A stretch of DNA of 64,000 nt from assembly GCA_937865685.1 (NCBI GenBank), contig CALMGU010000093.1, positions 1 through 64,000 on the forward strand. The letters run 5' to 3'. Source of the DNA: an uncultured Alphaproteobacteria bacterium (GTDB lineage Bacteria > Pseudomonadota > Alphaproteobacteria > Micropepsales > Micropepsaceae). The notes under the pieces are model-generated. The model had not been told where the DNA came from. It made no database searches and worked only from the letters and a program-made list of their open reading frames with translations. Made by a program: the position numbers and the translations under genes. This document shows positions 42,349 to 51,528 of the stretch, piece by piece; positions within the stretch are counted from its first letter, which is position 1, and each line of letters opens with the position of its first letter.

Positions 42349-43746
42349 ATGAATTCCGGCCCCATGCCAAGCAACTGCGTTCAGGTGGATCTGGTTGAGA
42401 CCGCACGTTCTCTCCTCCTGAGAGATCCGGACCGCTTTTCCGTCGCGGCTTTGTGCCGTGAGACGGGACTGAGCCGCGCGAAGATGCGTCAGCATTTTCC
42501 CAACAAGGCCGCGCTGATGACGGCGTTGCTGAAAGACGAACCGGATGCGGGCGACCCACTTCCCGTACCGGAGGAAAATTCCCGCGAGCCGGATCCCGCC
42601 CCGGAAATCATCGGCGAAGGTTGGATCGAGCGGCGCTTCCGGGTGTTCGAACGCGCCTTGACCCTTCTGGAGCACAAGACCGAAGACGCAGCCGCCGACC
42701 ATTCGCGCGCGCTGGCGATGATCGAAGAACGGCTATACGGGCAGCCCGGCACGCCTCCGCCGGAACCACCGCCGGTCGTGGCTACGACAGAGCCGCCGGA
42801 GGAAATTTCCGTTTCCGATACGGATGTCTCGCCGTCCGTCCCGCCCGCCGCCGGCACGCCGGTGGTGATGCCGCGGCTGGAATTTCAAGCGGCCGGGCCC
42901 GGGTTCGATGCCCGCAAGAAAATGCGCAGCGTTCTGGAAAAGATGCCCGCCGCCGCCGGGACCGCGCCGGAAAAACAACCATACCTGAAACAGATGTCAC
43001 CCTGGCTGATGGCGGGCGCGGGATTGACCGGCCTGGGACTGTTGTTCGGCGGCCTGTTGATGGTCTCTATGGCGCGCAATGCGCCCAAGCCGGCCATGCC
43101 GCAAGCGCGGATCGCCGCCGCGCCGAAACCGGATGCTCCGCAGAAAATCGCCATGGCCGGATATGAAACGGCGGACCATGTGGTGGTCATCGACGCCACG
43201 GGAGCGACACCGGCGCCCGCCGTGCCACAGATCGACCTGCGCGCCGAACGCGGCGACGCCCATGCCAAGGTCGAAACGGCGCTGGCCTATTTGCGCGGCC
43301 AGGATGTCGAGCCGGATGCCGGGGCGGCGATGCGCTGGGTCCAGGCCGCCGCCGCCGAGGGCGACGCCACCGGCCAGCTGATACTGGGATCGCTTTATGC
43401 CAAAGGCATGGCGCCCGATCCGCGGCGCGCCGCGAAATGGTATGCCGCCGCGGCCGCGCAAGGAAATGTGAAGGCGATGCACAATCTTGCCCTCGCCTAT
43501 CTGGCCGGTGACGGGGTGGAGAAAAATTCCGCCACCGCGATCGAATGGTTCACCAAGGCGGCCAATGGCGGCTATGTCGATTCCGCCATGAACCTGGCCG
43601 TGCTTTACGATCGCGGCGAGGATGTGGGCCGCGATCCCCGCGAAGCCCTTCATTGGTATGACGCGGCGGCGGCCAAGGGCGATGGCGAAGCCGAGGGCCG
43701 CGCAAAGGCCCTGCGCCGGCAGCTTTCGCGTCTGGCGGATCGCTAG
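42349..43746 (+). CDS. Membrane-anchored TetR-type HTH protein with Sel1 repeats (B)
   Basis: 465 residues, the same plan as protein A but with a longer linker. The TetR-type HTH is at about 14-62 (ETARSLLLRDPDRFSVAALC, then LSRAKMRQHFPNKAALMTAL). A helical segment (RFRVFERALTLLEHKTEDAA) and a Pro/Glu-rich linker follow, then one transmembrane helix (WLMAGAGLTGLGLLFGGLLM, about 219-243) and four Sel1 repeats from about 302, with GNVKAMHNLALAYLAGDGV and GYVDSAMNLAVLYDRGEDV. The last two repeats are the part most conserved with protein A. It lacks the peptidoglycan-binding C-terminus of PodJ. The start is uncertain because AGGG abuts the ATG. Confidence 0.85.
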   Translation: MNSGPMPSNCVQVDLVETARSLLLRDPDRFSVAALCRETGLSRAKMRQHFPNKAALMTALLKDEPDAGDPLPVPEENSREPDPAPEIIGEGWIERRFRVFERALTLLEHKTEDAAADHSRALAMIEERLYGQPGTPPPEPPPVVATTEPPEEISVSDTDVSPSVPPAAGTPVVMPRLEFQAAGPGFDARKKMRSVLEKMPAAAGTAPEKQPYLKQMSPWLMAGAGLTGLGLLFGGLLMVSMARNAPKPAMPQARIAAAPKPDAPQKIAMAGYETADHVVVIDATGATPAPAVPQIDLRAERGDAHAKVETALAYLRGQDVEPDAGAAMRWVQAAAAEGDATGQLILGSLYAKGMAPDPRRAAKWYAAAAAQGNVKAMHNLALAYLAGDGVEKNSATAIEWFTKAANGGYVDSAMNLAVLYDRGEDVGRDPREALHWYDAAAAKGDGEAEGRAKALRRQLSRLADR

Positions 43747-43756
43747 CCCGCCTTCG

Positions 43757-44407
43757 CTATTTCAATTCCGTCATCACCGCGCTTTGCCGTTTCCCGGCCA
43801 GCAATTCGCCATGGGTGCGGCCCGCCTTGCTGAACCTGATCTGGTCCTTGCGGAAATCCAGGATCTCGCTCTTGCCGTCGAGGCCGGTGGAGCGGATGGG
43901 ACCGTCATAGCGGAACACCATCACCGTATCCTTGTCGTGATGATGCATCGGCACCGGCACACCCGGCGTCCAGCTGAAGCGCGACACCACCACCCGCTCA
44001 TTCTCGAAGATCTTTTCCGAGCCCGCGCGGGGGAAAGCGTTGGGAATTCCATCCGGTCCGAGATTGGGCTTGGCGATACCGCCTTTGAGCGCGATCACCA
44101 CTTCATGGGCATGATCCGACATGTCGACCGCGCCGGAACCTTTGGGCGTGAACACCGCGTCGCCGAAACTGCGGGTCGCGGCCGTCACAGTGCCGTCGGC
44201 ATGCCTGGTGCGGATGGTGCCGCCTTCCAGAAAAACCGTGACGGTGTCGAATTCCCGGGGCGTGGGCGGGGCGTTTTCGCCCGGCCCCAGCCTCACGTCC
44301 CACACCGTGACCCGCTCATTGTCGATCACTTTGTTCACTTCTGGTGCGGCGAGTGCCGGTGCCGCCAGAACGGCGGCAAGAAACGCGGCAGAGAGCGTGC
44401 GGAGCAT
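43757..44407 (-). CDS. Secreted double-cupin-like protein, hypothetical
   Basis: 216 residues with a signal peptide (MLRTLSAAFLAAVLAAPALA). Two similar beta halves: FDTVTVFLEGGTIRTRHADG with DMSDHAHEVVIAL, and PVPMHHHDKDTVMVFRYDG with GRTHGELLAGKR. The HHHD in the second half is a likely cupin metal site. AGGAA precedes the ATG by 5 bases. It is divergent from the PadR-type regulator, and the palindrome between them could control both. The function is unknown; periplasmic metal binding is an inference. Confidence 0.75.
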   Translation of the reverse strand: MLRTLSAAFLAAVLAAPALAAPEVNKVIDNERVTVWDVRLGPGENAPPTPREFDTVTVFLEGGTIRTRHADGTVTAATRSFGDAVFTPKGSGAVDMSDHAHEVVIALKGGIAKPNLGPDGIPNAFPRAGSEKIFENERVVVSRFSWTPGVPVPMHHHDKDTVMVFRYDGPIRSTGLDGKSEILDFRKDQIRFSKAGRTHGELLAGKRQSAVMTELK

Positions 44408-44504
44408 CGGAGTTCCTTCGGCGCGGGCGCCCAGCAAAGCGGCAATCCAGGAAAAAGCCCAGCCGCCGGACAATTTTTCACTTGCGCCTCTTGTTCCAGA
44501 GTGT

Positions 44505-44520
44505 TCTAGATATATCTAGA
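44505..44520. promoter_or_regulatory. Perfect 16-bp palindrome TCTAGATATATCTAGA, likely PadR-type operator
   Basis: The palindrome ends 27 bases before the PadR-type ATG, within the 140-bp divergent region shared with the cupin-like gene. Its position would block transcription start of the regulator gene, consistent with autorepression by a dimeric winged-helix protein. That this protein binds here is inferred. Confidence 0.65.
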
Positions 44521-44547
44521 CTGTGCTACAGAAGAGGAGAAAATTGC

Positions 44548-45135
44548 ATGTGGCATTCGAGACATCATGAAGAATCAAATGGTTATCGGCATTGCGGCCC
44601 CCGTGGCGGCCGGTTCCGGGGTGGCTTTGGCTTCGGCCATCATTTCGGCCGGGGCATGGGTGGCGGCGAAGGCGGACGGCGGCGCGGACTTTACGACTCC
44701 GAAGAGCTGCGCCTGGTACTGCTCTCGCTGATCGCCGAACAGCCCCGTCACGGCTACGACTTGATCCGCGAGATCGAGGAACGCACCGGCGGCGAATATG
44801 CGCCCAGCCCCGGCATCGTCTATCCCACTCTCACCATGCTGCAGGATATGGGCCTGATCGTGGAGAGCGATACGGCGGGCACCCGCAAAGTCTATGCCGC
44901 CACCTTGGAAGGCACCCAGCATCTGGCGGAGAAGAAAGAGGACGTCGCCGCCCTGTTCGCCCGCCTTGCCGAGCTGAAATCCGCGCAACGGGGCGACCGC
45001 GCGCCGGTGCGCCGCGCCTTGCGCAACCTGCATGCGGCGCTGGCCGAAAAAGTGGCGCGTTCCGACAATGACGAACTGATGCACAAGATCGCCGCGCTTC
45101 TGGATGAAACGACCCAGAAGATCGAGCGGAGCTGA
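44548..45135 (+). CDS. PadR-family regulator, YqjI-like, with His/Gly-rich N-terminus
   Basis: 195 residues. The first 45 are rich in His, Gly and Arg (MWHSRHHEESNGYRHCGPRG, FGFGHHFGRGMGGGEGG). A PadR winged helix follows (ELRLVLLSLIAEQPRHGYDL, APSPGIVYPTLTMLQDMGLI, TRKVYAATLEGTQHL) with a C-terminal dimerisation helix. The layout resembles E. coli YqjI, a nickel-responsive PadR repressor with a His-rich N-terminus, so metal sensing is plausible. Strong AGAGGAG ribosome site. A perfect palindrome lies just upstream and a terminator follows, so it is a single-gene, probably self-repressed unit. Confidence 0.9.
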   Translation: MWHSRHHEESNGYRHCGPRGGRFRGGFGFGHHFGRGMGGGEGGRRRGLYDSEELRLVLLSLIAEQPRHGYDLIREIEERTGGEYAPSPGIVYPTLTMLQDMGLIVESDTAGTRKVYAATLEGTQHLAEKKEDVAALFARLAELKSAQRGDRAPVRRALRNLHAALAEKVARSDNDELMHKIAALLDETTQKIERS

Positions 45136-45146
45136 CCGGCTTCGAT

Positions 45147-45195
45147 CACGCCGCCCCCGGGCTGCTCCCTGCGGCCCGGGCGGCGTGGCCGTTTT
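45147..45195 (+). terminator. Terminator after the PadR-type gene
   Basis: A 10-bp stem CACGCCGCCC/GGGCGGCGTG (45147-45156 with 45178-45187), extended inside by GGG/CCC pairs, is followed by GCCGTTTT. Very GC-rich stem but a short T-run, so efficiency is uncertain. Confidence 0.65.
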
Positions 45196-45247
45196 CGCCG
45201 GCGGCAAAGACGGCTAGTCTTTCGGCGCCATCTGTCCGGGCGCCTGC

Positions 45248-46678
45248 ATGGAAGATAAGACGCGCCGCCGCCTTCGCCGCTTCGCCTGGTATTTCGGCGG
45301 GGGGCTTGCGGTCCTGGCCATTCTTCTTGGCGGATTCGCCGCCGCCTTCATTCTCAATTTCCGCCTCATTCCGCCCAAAGCCGATTATCCCGCGCCCGCC
45401 TCCGCGTTGGAGGCACAGCGCCAGGATCTGGATTATTTTTCCAAGGCCATGGCGCTGGACCGCGCTTTTTCGCCCGCCGCCCGCGCCGCCGGCGAGGCCC
45501 GCATCGCCGCGTTGAAGGCGCTGCCCGAAGCGCTGCCCCGCGCCAAACTGCAGGTGGCGCTGATGCAGGTGATGGCATCGGCGGACAATGGCCATTCCCG
45601 CATGCGTCCCATCGCCGAGCAAGGCAGTCTGGTCCTGCCGCTGCGGGTGACGCGTTTTGCGGAGGGCTTTTACGTGATGCGGGCGGAAGCGGCGCATCGC
45701 GGTCTTTTGGGCGGACGGGTGGAAAGCATCGACGGCATGCCCATTCAAGCCGCGCTGGACAGGCTGGAAACATTGCGCGGCGGCGTCGAACGCTTCCGCC
45801 GCGAGAATGCCGCCGTCTTCATGGTGGTGCAGGATCTTCTCTACGGTCTCGGCATCGCCACCGATCCGCGTGCCTCGACCTGGACGGTACGGCTGGCGGA
45901 CGGGCAGTTGGTGACGGAGCATCTTTCCGCTTTCCCTCTCAGGAAAGGCGATGATCTGGTCAATGGCGTGCGCTGGCTTTCGCCCGAACCGGCCAAGGGC
46001 GTCGAGCGCGGCTGGATCGCCTATCGGCCGCGCGTGGGCGATGTGCCGGAAAGCTGGCGCGACTTCGACAACTACTTCCGGCTTTCCGATGCCGCCGGCA
46101 GCTGCGCCAAGGTGGTGCGGCTGCAGCATATCATCGACACGGACGGACAGAAGATCGCGCCCTTTCTGGCCCGCGCCGAAACCGCCTTGCGGGCTGACCC
46201 GCCTTGCGCACTCGTCCTGGATTTGCGGGGCGACAGCGGCGGCAACTACACCAACATTTGGCATTTCACCCATGCGTTGCCGGATCTGGTGAAACCAGGC
46301 GGGCGCATTTTCGTCCTCACCGATCCGCAGACTTTTTCCGCCGCCATAACCGCCACCGCTTTCGTCAAGGATGCGGGCGGCGCGCGGGTCACCGTCATCG
46401 GCGAGCCGGTGGGCGACCGGATGCCGTTCTATTCCGAAGGCGGCAAGGCCTGCCTGCCCAATCTGAAAGCGTGCGTCTTCTACCAGACCGGCAAGCATGA
46501 CTATGTCCATGGCTGCCGCGATTGGCGCGAATGCTATTGGGTCAATCTGGCCTATCCGGTGCGAGTGGCGAGCCTGGAGCCCGATATTTTCGTGCCGCTC
46601 ACTTTCGAGGATTGGAATGCGGGACGCGATGCCGCCTATGCGCGGGCCCTGGCGCTGATAGGCCAAGCCAAATCCTGA
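45248..46678 (+). CDS. S41 peptidase-like membrane-anchored protein
   Basis: 476 residues. A cytoplasmic basic start and one transmembrane helix (WYFGGGLAVLAILLGGFAAA, residues 14-35) are followed by an extracytoplasmic part. It has a PDZ-like region (VESIDGMPIQAALDRLETLRG) and a tail-specific protease core (ALVLDLRGDSGGNYT, VLTDPQTFSAAITATAF, VTVIGEPVGDRM), with the Ser in QTFSAA at the usual nucleophile position of S41 enzymes. The usual catalytic Lys is not obvious, so proteolysis is uncertain. Four Cys in a late loop (GKACLPNLKACVF, HGCRDWRECYW) probably form disulfides. It is convergent with the phosphoesterase gene. Ribosome site weak. Confidence 0.75.
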   Translation: MEDKTRRRLRRFAWYFGGGLAVLAILLGGFAAAFILNFRLIPPKADYPAPASALEAQRQDLDYFSKAMALDRAFSPAARAAGEARIAALKALPEALPRAKLQVALMQVMASADNGHSRMRPIAEQGSLVLPLRVTRFAEGFYVMRAEAAHRGLLGGRVESIDGMPIQAALDRLETLRGGVERFRRENAAVFMVVQDLLYGLGIATDPRASTWTVRLADGQLVTEHLSAFPLRKGDDLVNGVRWLSPEPAKGVERGWIAYRPRVGDVPESWRDFDNYFRLSDAAGSCAKVVRLQHIIDTDGQKIAPFLARAETALRADPPCALVLDLRGDSGGNYTNIWHFTHALPDLVKPGGRIFVLTDPQTFSAAITATAFVKDAGGARVTVIGEPVGDRMPFYSEGGKACLPNLKACVFYQTGKHDYVHGCRDWRECYWVNLAYPVRVASLEPDIFVPLTFEDWNAGRDAAYARALALIGQAKS

Positions 46679-46684
46679 GCGCCG

Positions 46685-47527
46685 TCAATGGATGGTGAGA
46701 AGCGAAATCTCCGGCGGTACGCCGAACCGGGCCGGGATCAGGCTGGTGCCGATGCCGGAGGAGACGAACATGGTCTTGCCGTCTTCGCGCACCGTGCCAA
46801 TGGCATAACGCTGGCCATACATCGAAGCCAGGGCCACCGCGGGCCGCTCCAGGAAAGGCAGCCAGATCTGCCCTCCATGGGTGTGGCCCGCCAAGGTCAG
46901 CGCGCAGTTCTTCGGCAGGATCGGCAGTGAATCCGGTGAATGGGTGAAGCAAAGCGCCCGCGCATCCGCCGGCAGATGGCGGAAGACGCGCGGCGGATGC
47001 GACTGGCCGCTGTGATAATCGCCGATCCCCACCAGATAAAAATCGCCATGATGCCCGCGCACCACCTGCGCCATATTTTCCAGATCGGGGATGCCGGCGG
47101 CACGGAACAGGCTCGCGATGCGCGGCCCGTTTTCCCAATGATCGTGATTGCCCAACACCGAATAGACGCCCATGGGCGCGCGCAGCTGCTTCAGATGCGC
47201 CGCGATTTTCTCAGCCGGCATGTGATGGCCGAACGGCATGCCCCGGATCACATAATCGCCGGTGAGAAGAATGATGTCGGGATGGGCGTCATTGGTCATC
47301 GCCACGATCCGGTCGATCTTGGCGTCGTCGATATAGGGCGCGCCGGCATGCAGGTCGCTGATCACGGCGATGGTCATGTCCTTGAGAAAGGGCGCATCGA
47401 CCGTCACGTCATGGCGCGCCAGGCGGATCGAGGACGGCTCCAGCCAGAAGGCGTCCAGCCCCAGCCCGACAACAAAAATCAGCCCCAGAAGGCCAAGAAG
47501 AAATTTGAGGCGCATAAATCGCTTCAT
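46685..47527 (-). CDS. Membrane-anchored metallophosphoesterase (YaeI/YkuE-like)
   Basis: 280 residues. An N-terminal membrane anchor (LKFLLGLLGLIFVVGLGLDA) is followed by the calcineurin-like set: VISDLHAGAP, LLTGDYVI, VLGNHDHW, a His in CFTHSPD and LAGHTHGGQIWLP. Relatives include UDP-2,3-diacylglucosamine hydrolase-like YaeI and YkuE, which act on envelope lipids. The ATG overlaps the tamB stop (TGATG), so it is the third gene of the tamA-tamB operon. The pairing suggests a role in outer-membrane lipid or assembly functions; the substrate is not known. Confidence 0.9.
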   Translation of the reverse strand: MKRFMRLKFLLGLLGLIFVVGLGLDAFWLEPSSIRLARHDVTVDAPFLKDMTIAVISDLHAGAPYIDDAKIDRIVAMTNDAHPDIILLTGDYVIRGMPFGHHMPAEKIAAHLKQLRAPMGVYSVLGNHDHWENGPRIASLFRAAGIPDLENMAQVVRGHHGDFYLVGIGDYHSGQSHPPRVFRHLPADARALCFTHSPDSLPILPKNCALTLAGHTHGGQIWLPFLERPAVALASMYGQRYAIGTVREDGKTMFVSSGIGTSLIPARFGVPPEISLLTIH

Positions 47528-50500
47528 CAATATTCGAACTGATAAGAGAGGCCCAAGGTGCCGCCCATGTCCTGGGCGGCCGCGCCTTGGGTGGCCGTGG
47601 CGTTGGGGGCCGCATTGATGGTCGCTTCCGCCTTCAGATTGCGGGTGATGTCGATCTGCACCTGGGCCTGGGTGCCGCCGGACAATCCCTGCTTGGCGCC
47701 CACATAGATGTTGCGGAAGACATATTTGCCCGCTTCCACTGTGGTGCCGGTGGTGACGCCGGAACCGCCGCTCACCGCCAGCCGGTCCAATCCCAGCCCG
47801 CCCCGGATCGAGGCCACCGGATCGAAGCCGTTGCTGATGCCGCTGAGCGAAGCCAGCGCCTGGGCGATCCCGGCCATCTGCAGCGGCGTCAATTGCTTGG
47901 AGCTTTGCTGGAAGAGAAGATGCGCCAGGATTTCATCCTGGGGCAATTGCGGCGAACTCGACAAAGTGATCTTGGGCGCGGAGGCATAGCCGCCCACCGT
48001 CAAAGTAGCGGTGACGCCGCCCGAACTGGTCTCCGCCACGAAATCCAATATGGGATCGAGGCGGCTGCGCACGCCGCCGCCGTCGAAACTGACCTTGCCG
48101 GTGGTGAAGTCCAGGATCTGTCCCGCCACCGTCAAGGTGCCGCGCTGCATCTGGAAACCGCCGCCCACCTGGGGCGCCCCGGTGCTGCCCTTGAGCGTCA
48201 ATTCTCCCCCCAGATCCGCATCAATGCCATGGCCGCGCACGATCACCGGCCCGGTGGTGGCGACCGCAAGGTCCAGCGCCAAGGCCGTGGCGGCCGGAAG
48301 CGGAGGCGGCGGCTTCTGTCCCCGGCGGCGGATATTCAGTGTACGGACTTCCGGCGGGAAGGAATCCGGGATGTTGATCTCCGCCTTGGGCACATCCAGT
48401 TTCCCGGCCAAGGTGAGCGCGCGCAAGGCCTCGCCTTTCAAACTCAGATCGCCGGTCAAGGACGCCGTCATCATGTCGCTGACAATGGGCCGCGCATTGC
48501 GCATGGTGATGGTAAGATCGGCGGGCCAGCCCGGCCGCGTGGTGTCGAGCGTGCCGTCGCCGCCGATGCTGCCCGGCCCCGCCTTGCCGTTCAGGCTCGC
48601 GATCCGGATCACGCCATTATCGGCTTTGAGATCCGCCGCGACATCTTGAATGCGCAGGCCCTGCACCGCGTCTTGATATTCCGCGCTTTTGAGCGACGCG
48701 GTGCCTGACAGGCGCGGCGCCGCCATGGTGCCCGCAACGATGCCATCCAAGGTGACGCGGCCCTTCACCTGGCGCCCCGCCGCGGTCAAAAGCGGATTGA
48801 GAAGGGACAGATCGGCGCTTCCCGCCGCATGCAGGTCCAGTGCATGTTCGGCTGACATGGGCGCGGTGCCTTGCACCGTCATCGCCACGCTTTCGCCCGC
48901 GGACAGTTTGGCGTTCACCCGCGCCGTGCTGCCGTTCATCTGTGCCTCGGCGTCGAGCGCGGCGGGCGCCAGGCGGCGCGAATAGCCCGCCACCCGCAGA
49001 TCCTTGCCGCTCAATGTCAGGGTGCCCAAGGGCGCGGCGATGGTGCCGGTCAGCTGCGCGCGGGCGGACAAGGTGCCTTCGGCGCCCAGCTCCGGCGCGA
49101 AAGAGCGGAAGGATGCCAGGTGGATATTATCCGCCGAGGCGGTGAGCGCCAGCTTGGGCAGCACCCGGCCTTCGGCGATGACATCGCCGCCCGCCGCTTT
49201 CAGCGCCAGCCGGTCTACCGCCACGCCACCCGCAAGATCGAAATTGGCCGGTTCGGCCAGTGCGATGGCTTCGCCTCGCCAGTCGCCCGCCAGTTGATTC
49301 AGCTGCAGCCGCGATTTGGGCACATCCGCCAGCGCCGCCGCCGTGACATGCGCCGGAAATCCTTGCGCATCTTTCAGGTCGCCCGTCAGCGACAAGGCCA
49401 GCTTGTCGAGCGGGCCGTCCAAGGTGCCTGTCGCCGAACCGGTGACGCCGCCCGCGGCCAACTCTCTGGCATTGAGCCTGGCGTCGATGCGGGGGGCGCC
49501 GAAGGCATCGGCGATCGTGCCGTCGATGACGGCGGCGGCGACCGTCACGCCCTCCAGCTTCATCGCACCCCCATTCAGATGCAGCGCCACGCTTTGCTTT
49601 CCGCCCTGACCGCCAAGATCGCCGGTGGCGTGCAGATTTCCCCCCATCGCCAGGCCCGTGAAGGTCGTCAGATCGTTCAAGTCGCCCGCATCCAGATTGG
49701 CGCGTCCGGCCAATGGCCCATTCTGCGGCACAGTGATCGCCGCGCTGCCGGTCAGAGATTTCCAATCCAGCGACAATTTGGCGTCATGGCTTGAACCTTT
49801 GGCGATCCAGTCCGCCGCCAAAGCCAGACCGGCATCATCCAGCCTGCCATCCGCCGTGATCCGCGCATTGACGGGATTGGGCAGGCCCGTGGCGCGGGCG
49901 CGCAAGCCGATGCGCTGGCGGGAAAAGCCGCGGCTGGCCATGTCGGCGCTGCCGGAAAGGTCGAGCAGCGCCTGGGCCGAAATACCCGCCACCGTGCCGT
50001 GGATTTCCGCCGTTCCGGTCAGCACAGGCGAAAGACGCGCGAGATCGCTGAGGGCGGTGCTCACCCGATATTCCAGCCGCCCGGCGCGAAAGCCGCCTTC
50101 GATATTGGCGTCGAATCCGGCCCCATGCAGGCGCATGCGGGAATCCATCACATCCGCGCCCGCGACCAGGCTGTGGAATTTGAGCGTGGCGTTCCGGCCC
50201 AGCATCCGCGCCACCACCGAGGCGCCATCCGCCGCTATGCCGCCATCCAGATCGAGGGTGAGTTGCTGGCCGCCGCGGATGACGGATGCTTTCAGCCGGG
50301 CGCTTCCCGTCAAGTCCGCGCCCGCCAGCGCCGCGAAAGGCTGAAGCGACGGCACCGACAGAGTCACATCCGCGCTTTGCGTGCCCGCCGTCTTGGCGGT
50401 GCCGTCGAGCGCCAGCAAGGGATGGCGAAGCTGGAACGTCACGGGCCGGGCGGGATTCTTCAAGTCGGCATGCGCGGTCAATTGGAAAGGCCGGGATGCG

Positions 50501-51528
50501 AACACGCCGGCATATTTGCTGTCGGGAAGCCGCGCGCCGCTTGCCGTGGCGGTGAGGCCGGCGCGGCCGCCCGCCCCTTTCACTTCGGCATCCACCGTGT
50601 CAATGGCAAAGCCTGCGATGCCGAGCTTGGCGAGGCGCAGCTTGGCGTCCACTTCAGGTGCGTCGAAAGCGCCATGGACATGGCCTTCCGCCATCAGGCC
50701 GGCCCAGCCGGTCGAGGCATCGAGCTGCATGGCGGCCGATGCGGCCGAGAAATCCAGATCGGTCCGGCCCGCCGCCAGGGAAATCGTTCCTTTGCCATTG
50801 GCATTGAGCGCGCCCGCGGTCAGCGCGAAGGAGACATTGTTGGCGGCGCGATCCCCCGATGCGTCCGCCGAAAGTGCGATAGGCCCCAGCCCCGGCAGCC
50901 CCGCCACCGTGCCCAGCAATCCGTCCGGGCTTTCGGCGATGGCGGCATGGCCGTGGATCACATCCGCCGCCACATAGCCCTTGAGGATATAATGATCGTT
51001 GCCGCCCGGCCGGGTGATGGCGAGATCGACGCCGAATTCATGGATGGTGGTGAAGTTCAGCGAGCCTTTCGCCGCCAGCATGGCGGGATGGCCCAGAAGC
51101 GACGGCGCGATGTCGATATGCGGCAGGGACAGTGCATAGACATCGATGCGGGGCGATTTTCCTTCGCTGGGTTTTGACGGCAAGGGACGGCGCAGAAACT
51201 CCACCTTCGCGGCGGCGGCCCGCACCACTTCATAATGATTGCCAAGGATGGTGAGCGGCGACCAATCGATCTGCGCATCCGTGACGCGCAGCCAGGTTCC
51301 GTTTGCGTCCCGAAGCTCGATCCGGCGCGCCCTGGCGCTGGCGGGCAACGCACCGTCCAGACCTTCGACGATCACTTCGCCGTTGGTGGCCTTGCCTGCG
51401 ATCCATTCGATCAGGCGATGGCCGGGCGGCGTCCGCAGCATCAGCGCCAGCATGATGCACAGACCGGCGAGGATGCCGCCGGTCCAGCGCAGGATGCGCA
51501 ATATCCGCTTTTGCCGCTCCTCGCTCAA
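47527..51528 (-). CDS. tamB: Translocation and assembly module protein TamB
   Basis: 1333 residues. A single N-terminal signal anchor (GGILAGLCIMLALML, residues 17-31) is followed by a very long repetitive beta-rich stretch typical of AsmA/TamB proteins, and by the C-terminal DUF490 part: EILAHLLFQQSSKQLTPLQM, VASIRGGLGLDRLAV and the final LGLSYQFEY. TamB spans the periplasm and works with TamA in outer-membrane protein insertion and phospholipid transport. The start is TTG, embedded in the tamA stop codon (TTGA), so translation is coupled to tamA. No upstream ATG is possible without entering tamA. Confidence 0.93.
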   Translation of the reverse strand: MSEERQKRILRILRWTGGILAGLCIMLALMLRTPPGHRLIEWIAGKATNGEVIVEGLDGALPASARARRIELRDANGTWLRVTDAQIDWSPLTILGNHYEVVRAAAAKVEFLRRPLPSKPSEGKSPRIDVYALSLPHIDIAPSLLGHPAMLAAKGSLNFTTIHEFGVDLAITRPGGNDHYILKGYVAADVIHGHAAIAESPDGLLGTVAGLPGLGPIALSADASGDRAANNVSFALTAGALNANGKGTISLAAGRTDLDFSAASAAMQLDASTGWAGLMAEGHVHGAFDAPEVDAKLRLAKLGIAGFAIDTVDAEVKGAGGRAGLTATASGARLPDSKYAGVFASRPFQLTAHADLKNPARPVTFQLRHPLLALDGTAKTAGTQSADVTLSVPSLQPFAALAGADLTGSARLKASVIRGGQQLTLDLDGGIAADGASVVARMLGRNATLKFHSLVAGADVMDSRMRLHGAGFDANIEGGFRAGRLEYRVSTALSDLARLSPVLTGTAEIHGTVAGISAQALLDLSGSADMASRGFSRQRIGLRARATGLPNPVNARITADGRLDDAGLALAADWIAKGSSHDAKLSLDWKSLTGSAAITVPQNGPLAGRANLDAGDLNDLTTFTGLAMGGNLHATGDLGGQGGKQSVALHLNGGAMKLEGVTVAAAVIDGTIADAFGAPRIDARLNARELAAGGVTGSATGTLDGPLDKLALSLTGDLKDAQGFPAHVTAAALADVPKSRLQLNQLAGDWRGEAIALAEPANFDLAGGVAVDRLALKAAGGDVIAEGRVLPKLALTASADNIHLASFRSFAPELGAEGTLSARAQLTGTIAAPLGTLTLSGKDLRVAGYSRRLAPAALDAEAQMNGSTARVNAKLSAGESVAMTVQGTAPMSAEHALDLHAAGSADLSLLNPLLTAAGRQVKGRVTLDGIVAGTMAAPRLSGTASLKSAEYQDAVQGLRIQDVAADLKADNGVIRIASLNGKAGPGSIGGDGTLDTTRPGWPADLTITMRNARPIVSDMMTASLTGDLSLKGEALRALTLAGKLDVPKAEINIPDSFPPEVRTLNIRRRGQKPPPPLPAATALALDLAVATTGPVIVRGHGIDADLGGELTLKGSTGAPQVGGGFQMQRGTLTVAGQILDFTTGKVSFDGGGVRSRLDPILDFVAETSSGGVTATLTVGGYASAPKITLSSSPQLPQDEILAHLLFQQSSKQLTPLQMAGIAQALASLSGISNGFDPVASIRGGLGLDRLAVSGGSGVTTGTTVEAGKYVFRNIYVGAKQGLSGGTQAQVQIDITRNLKAEATINAAPNATATQGAAAQDMGGTLGLSYQFEY

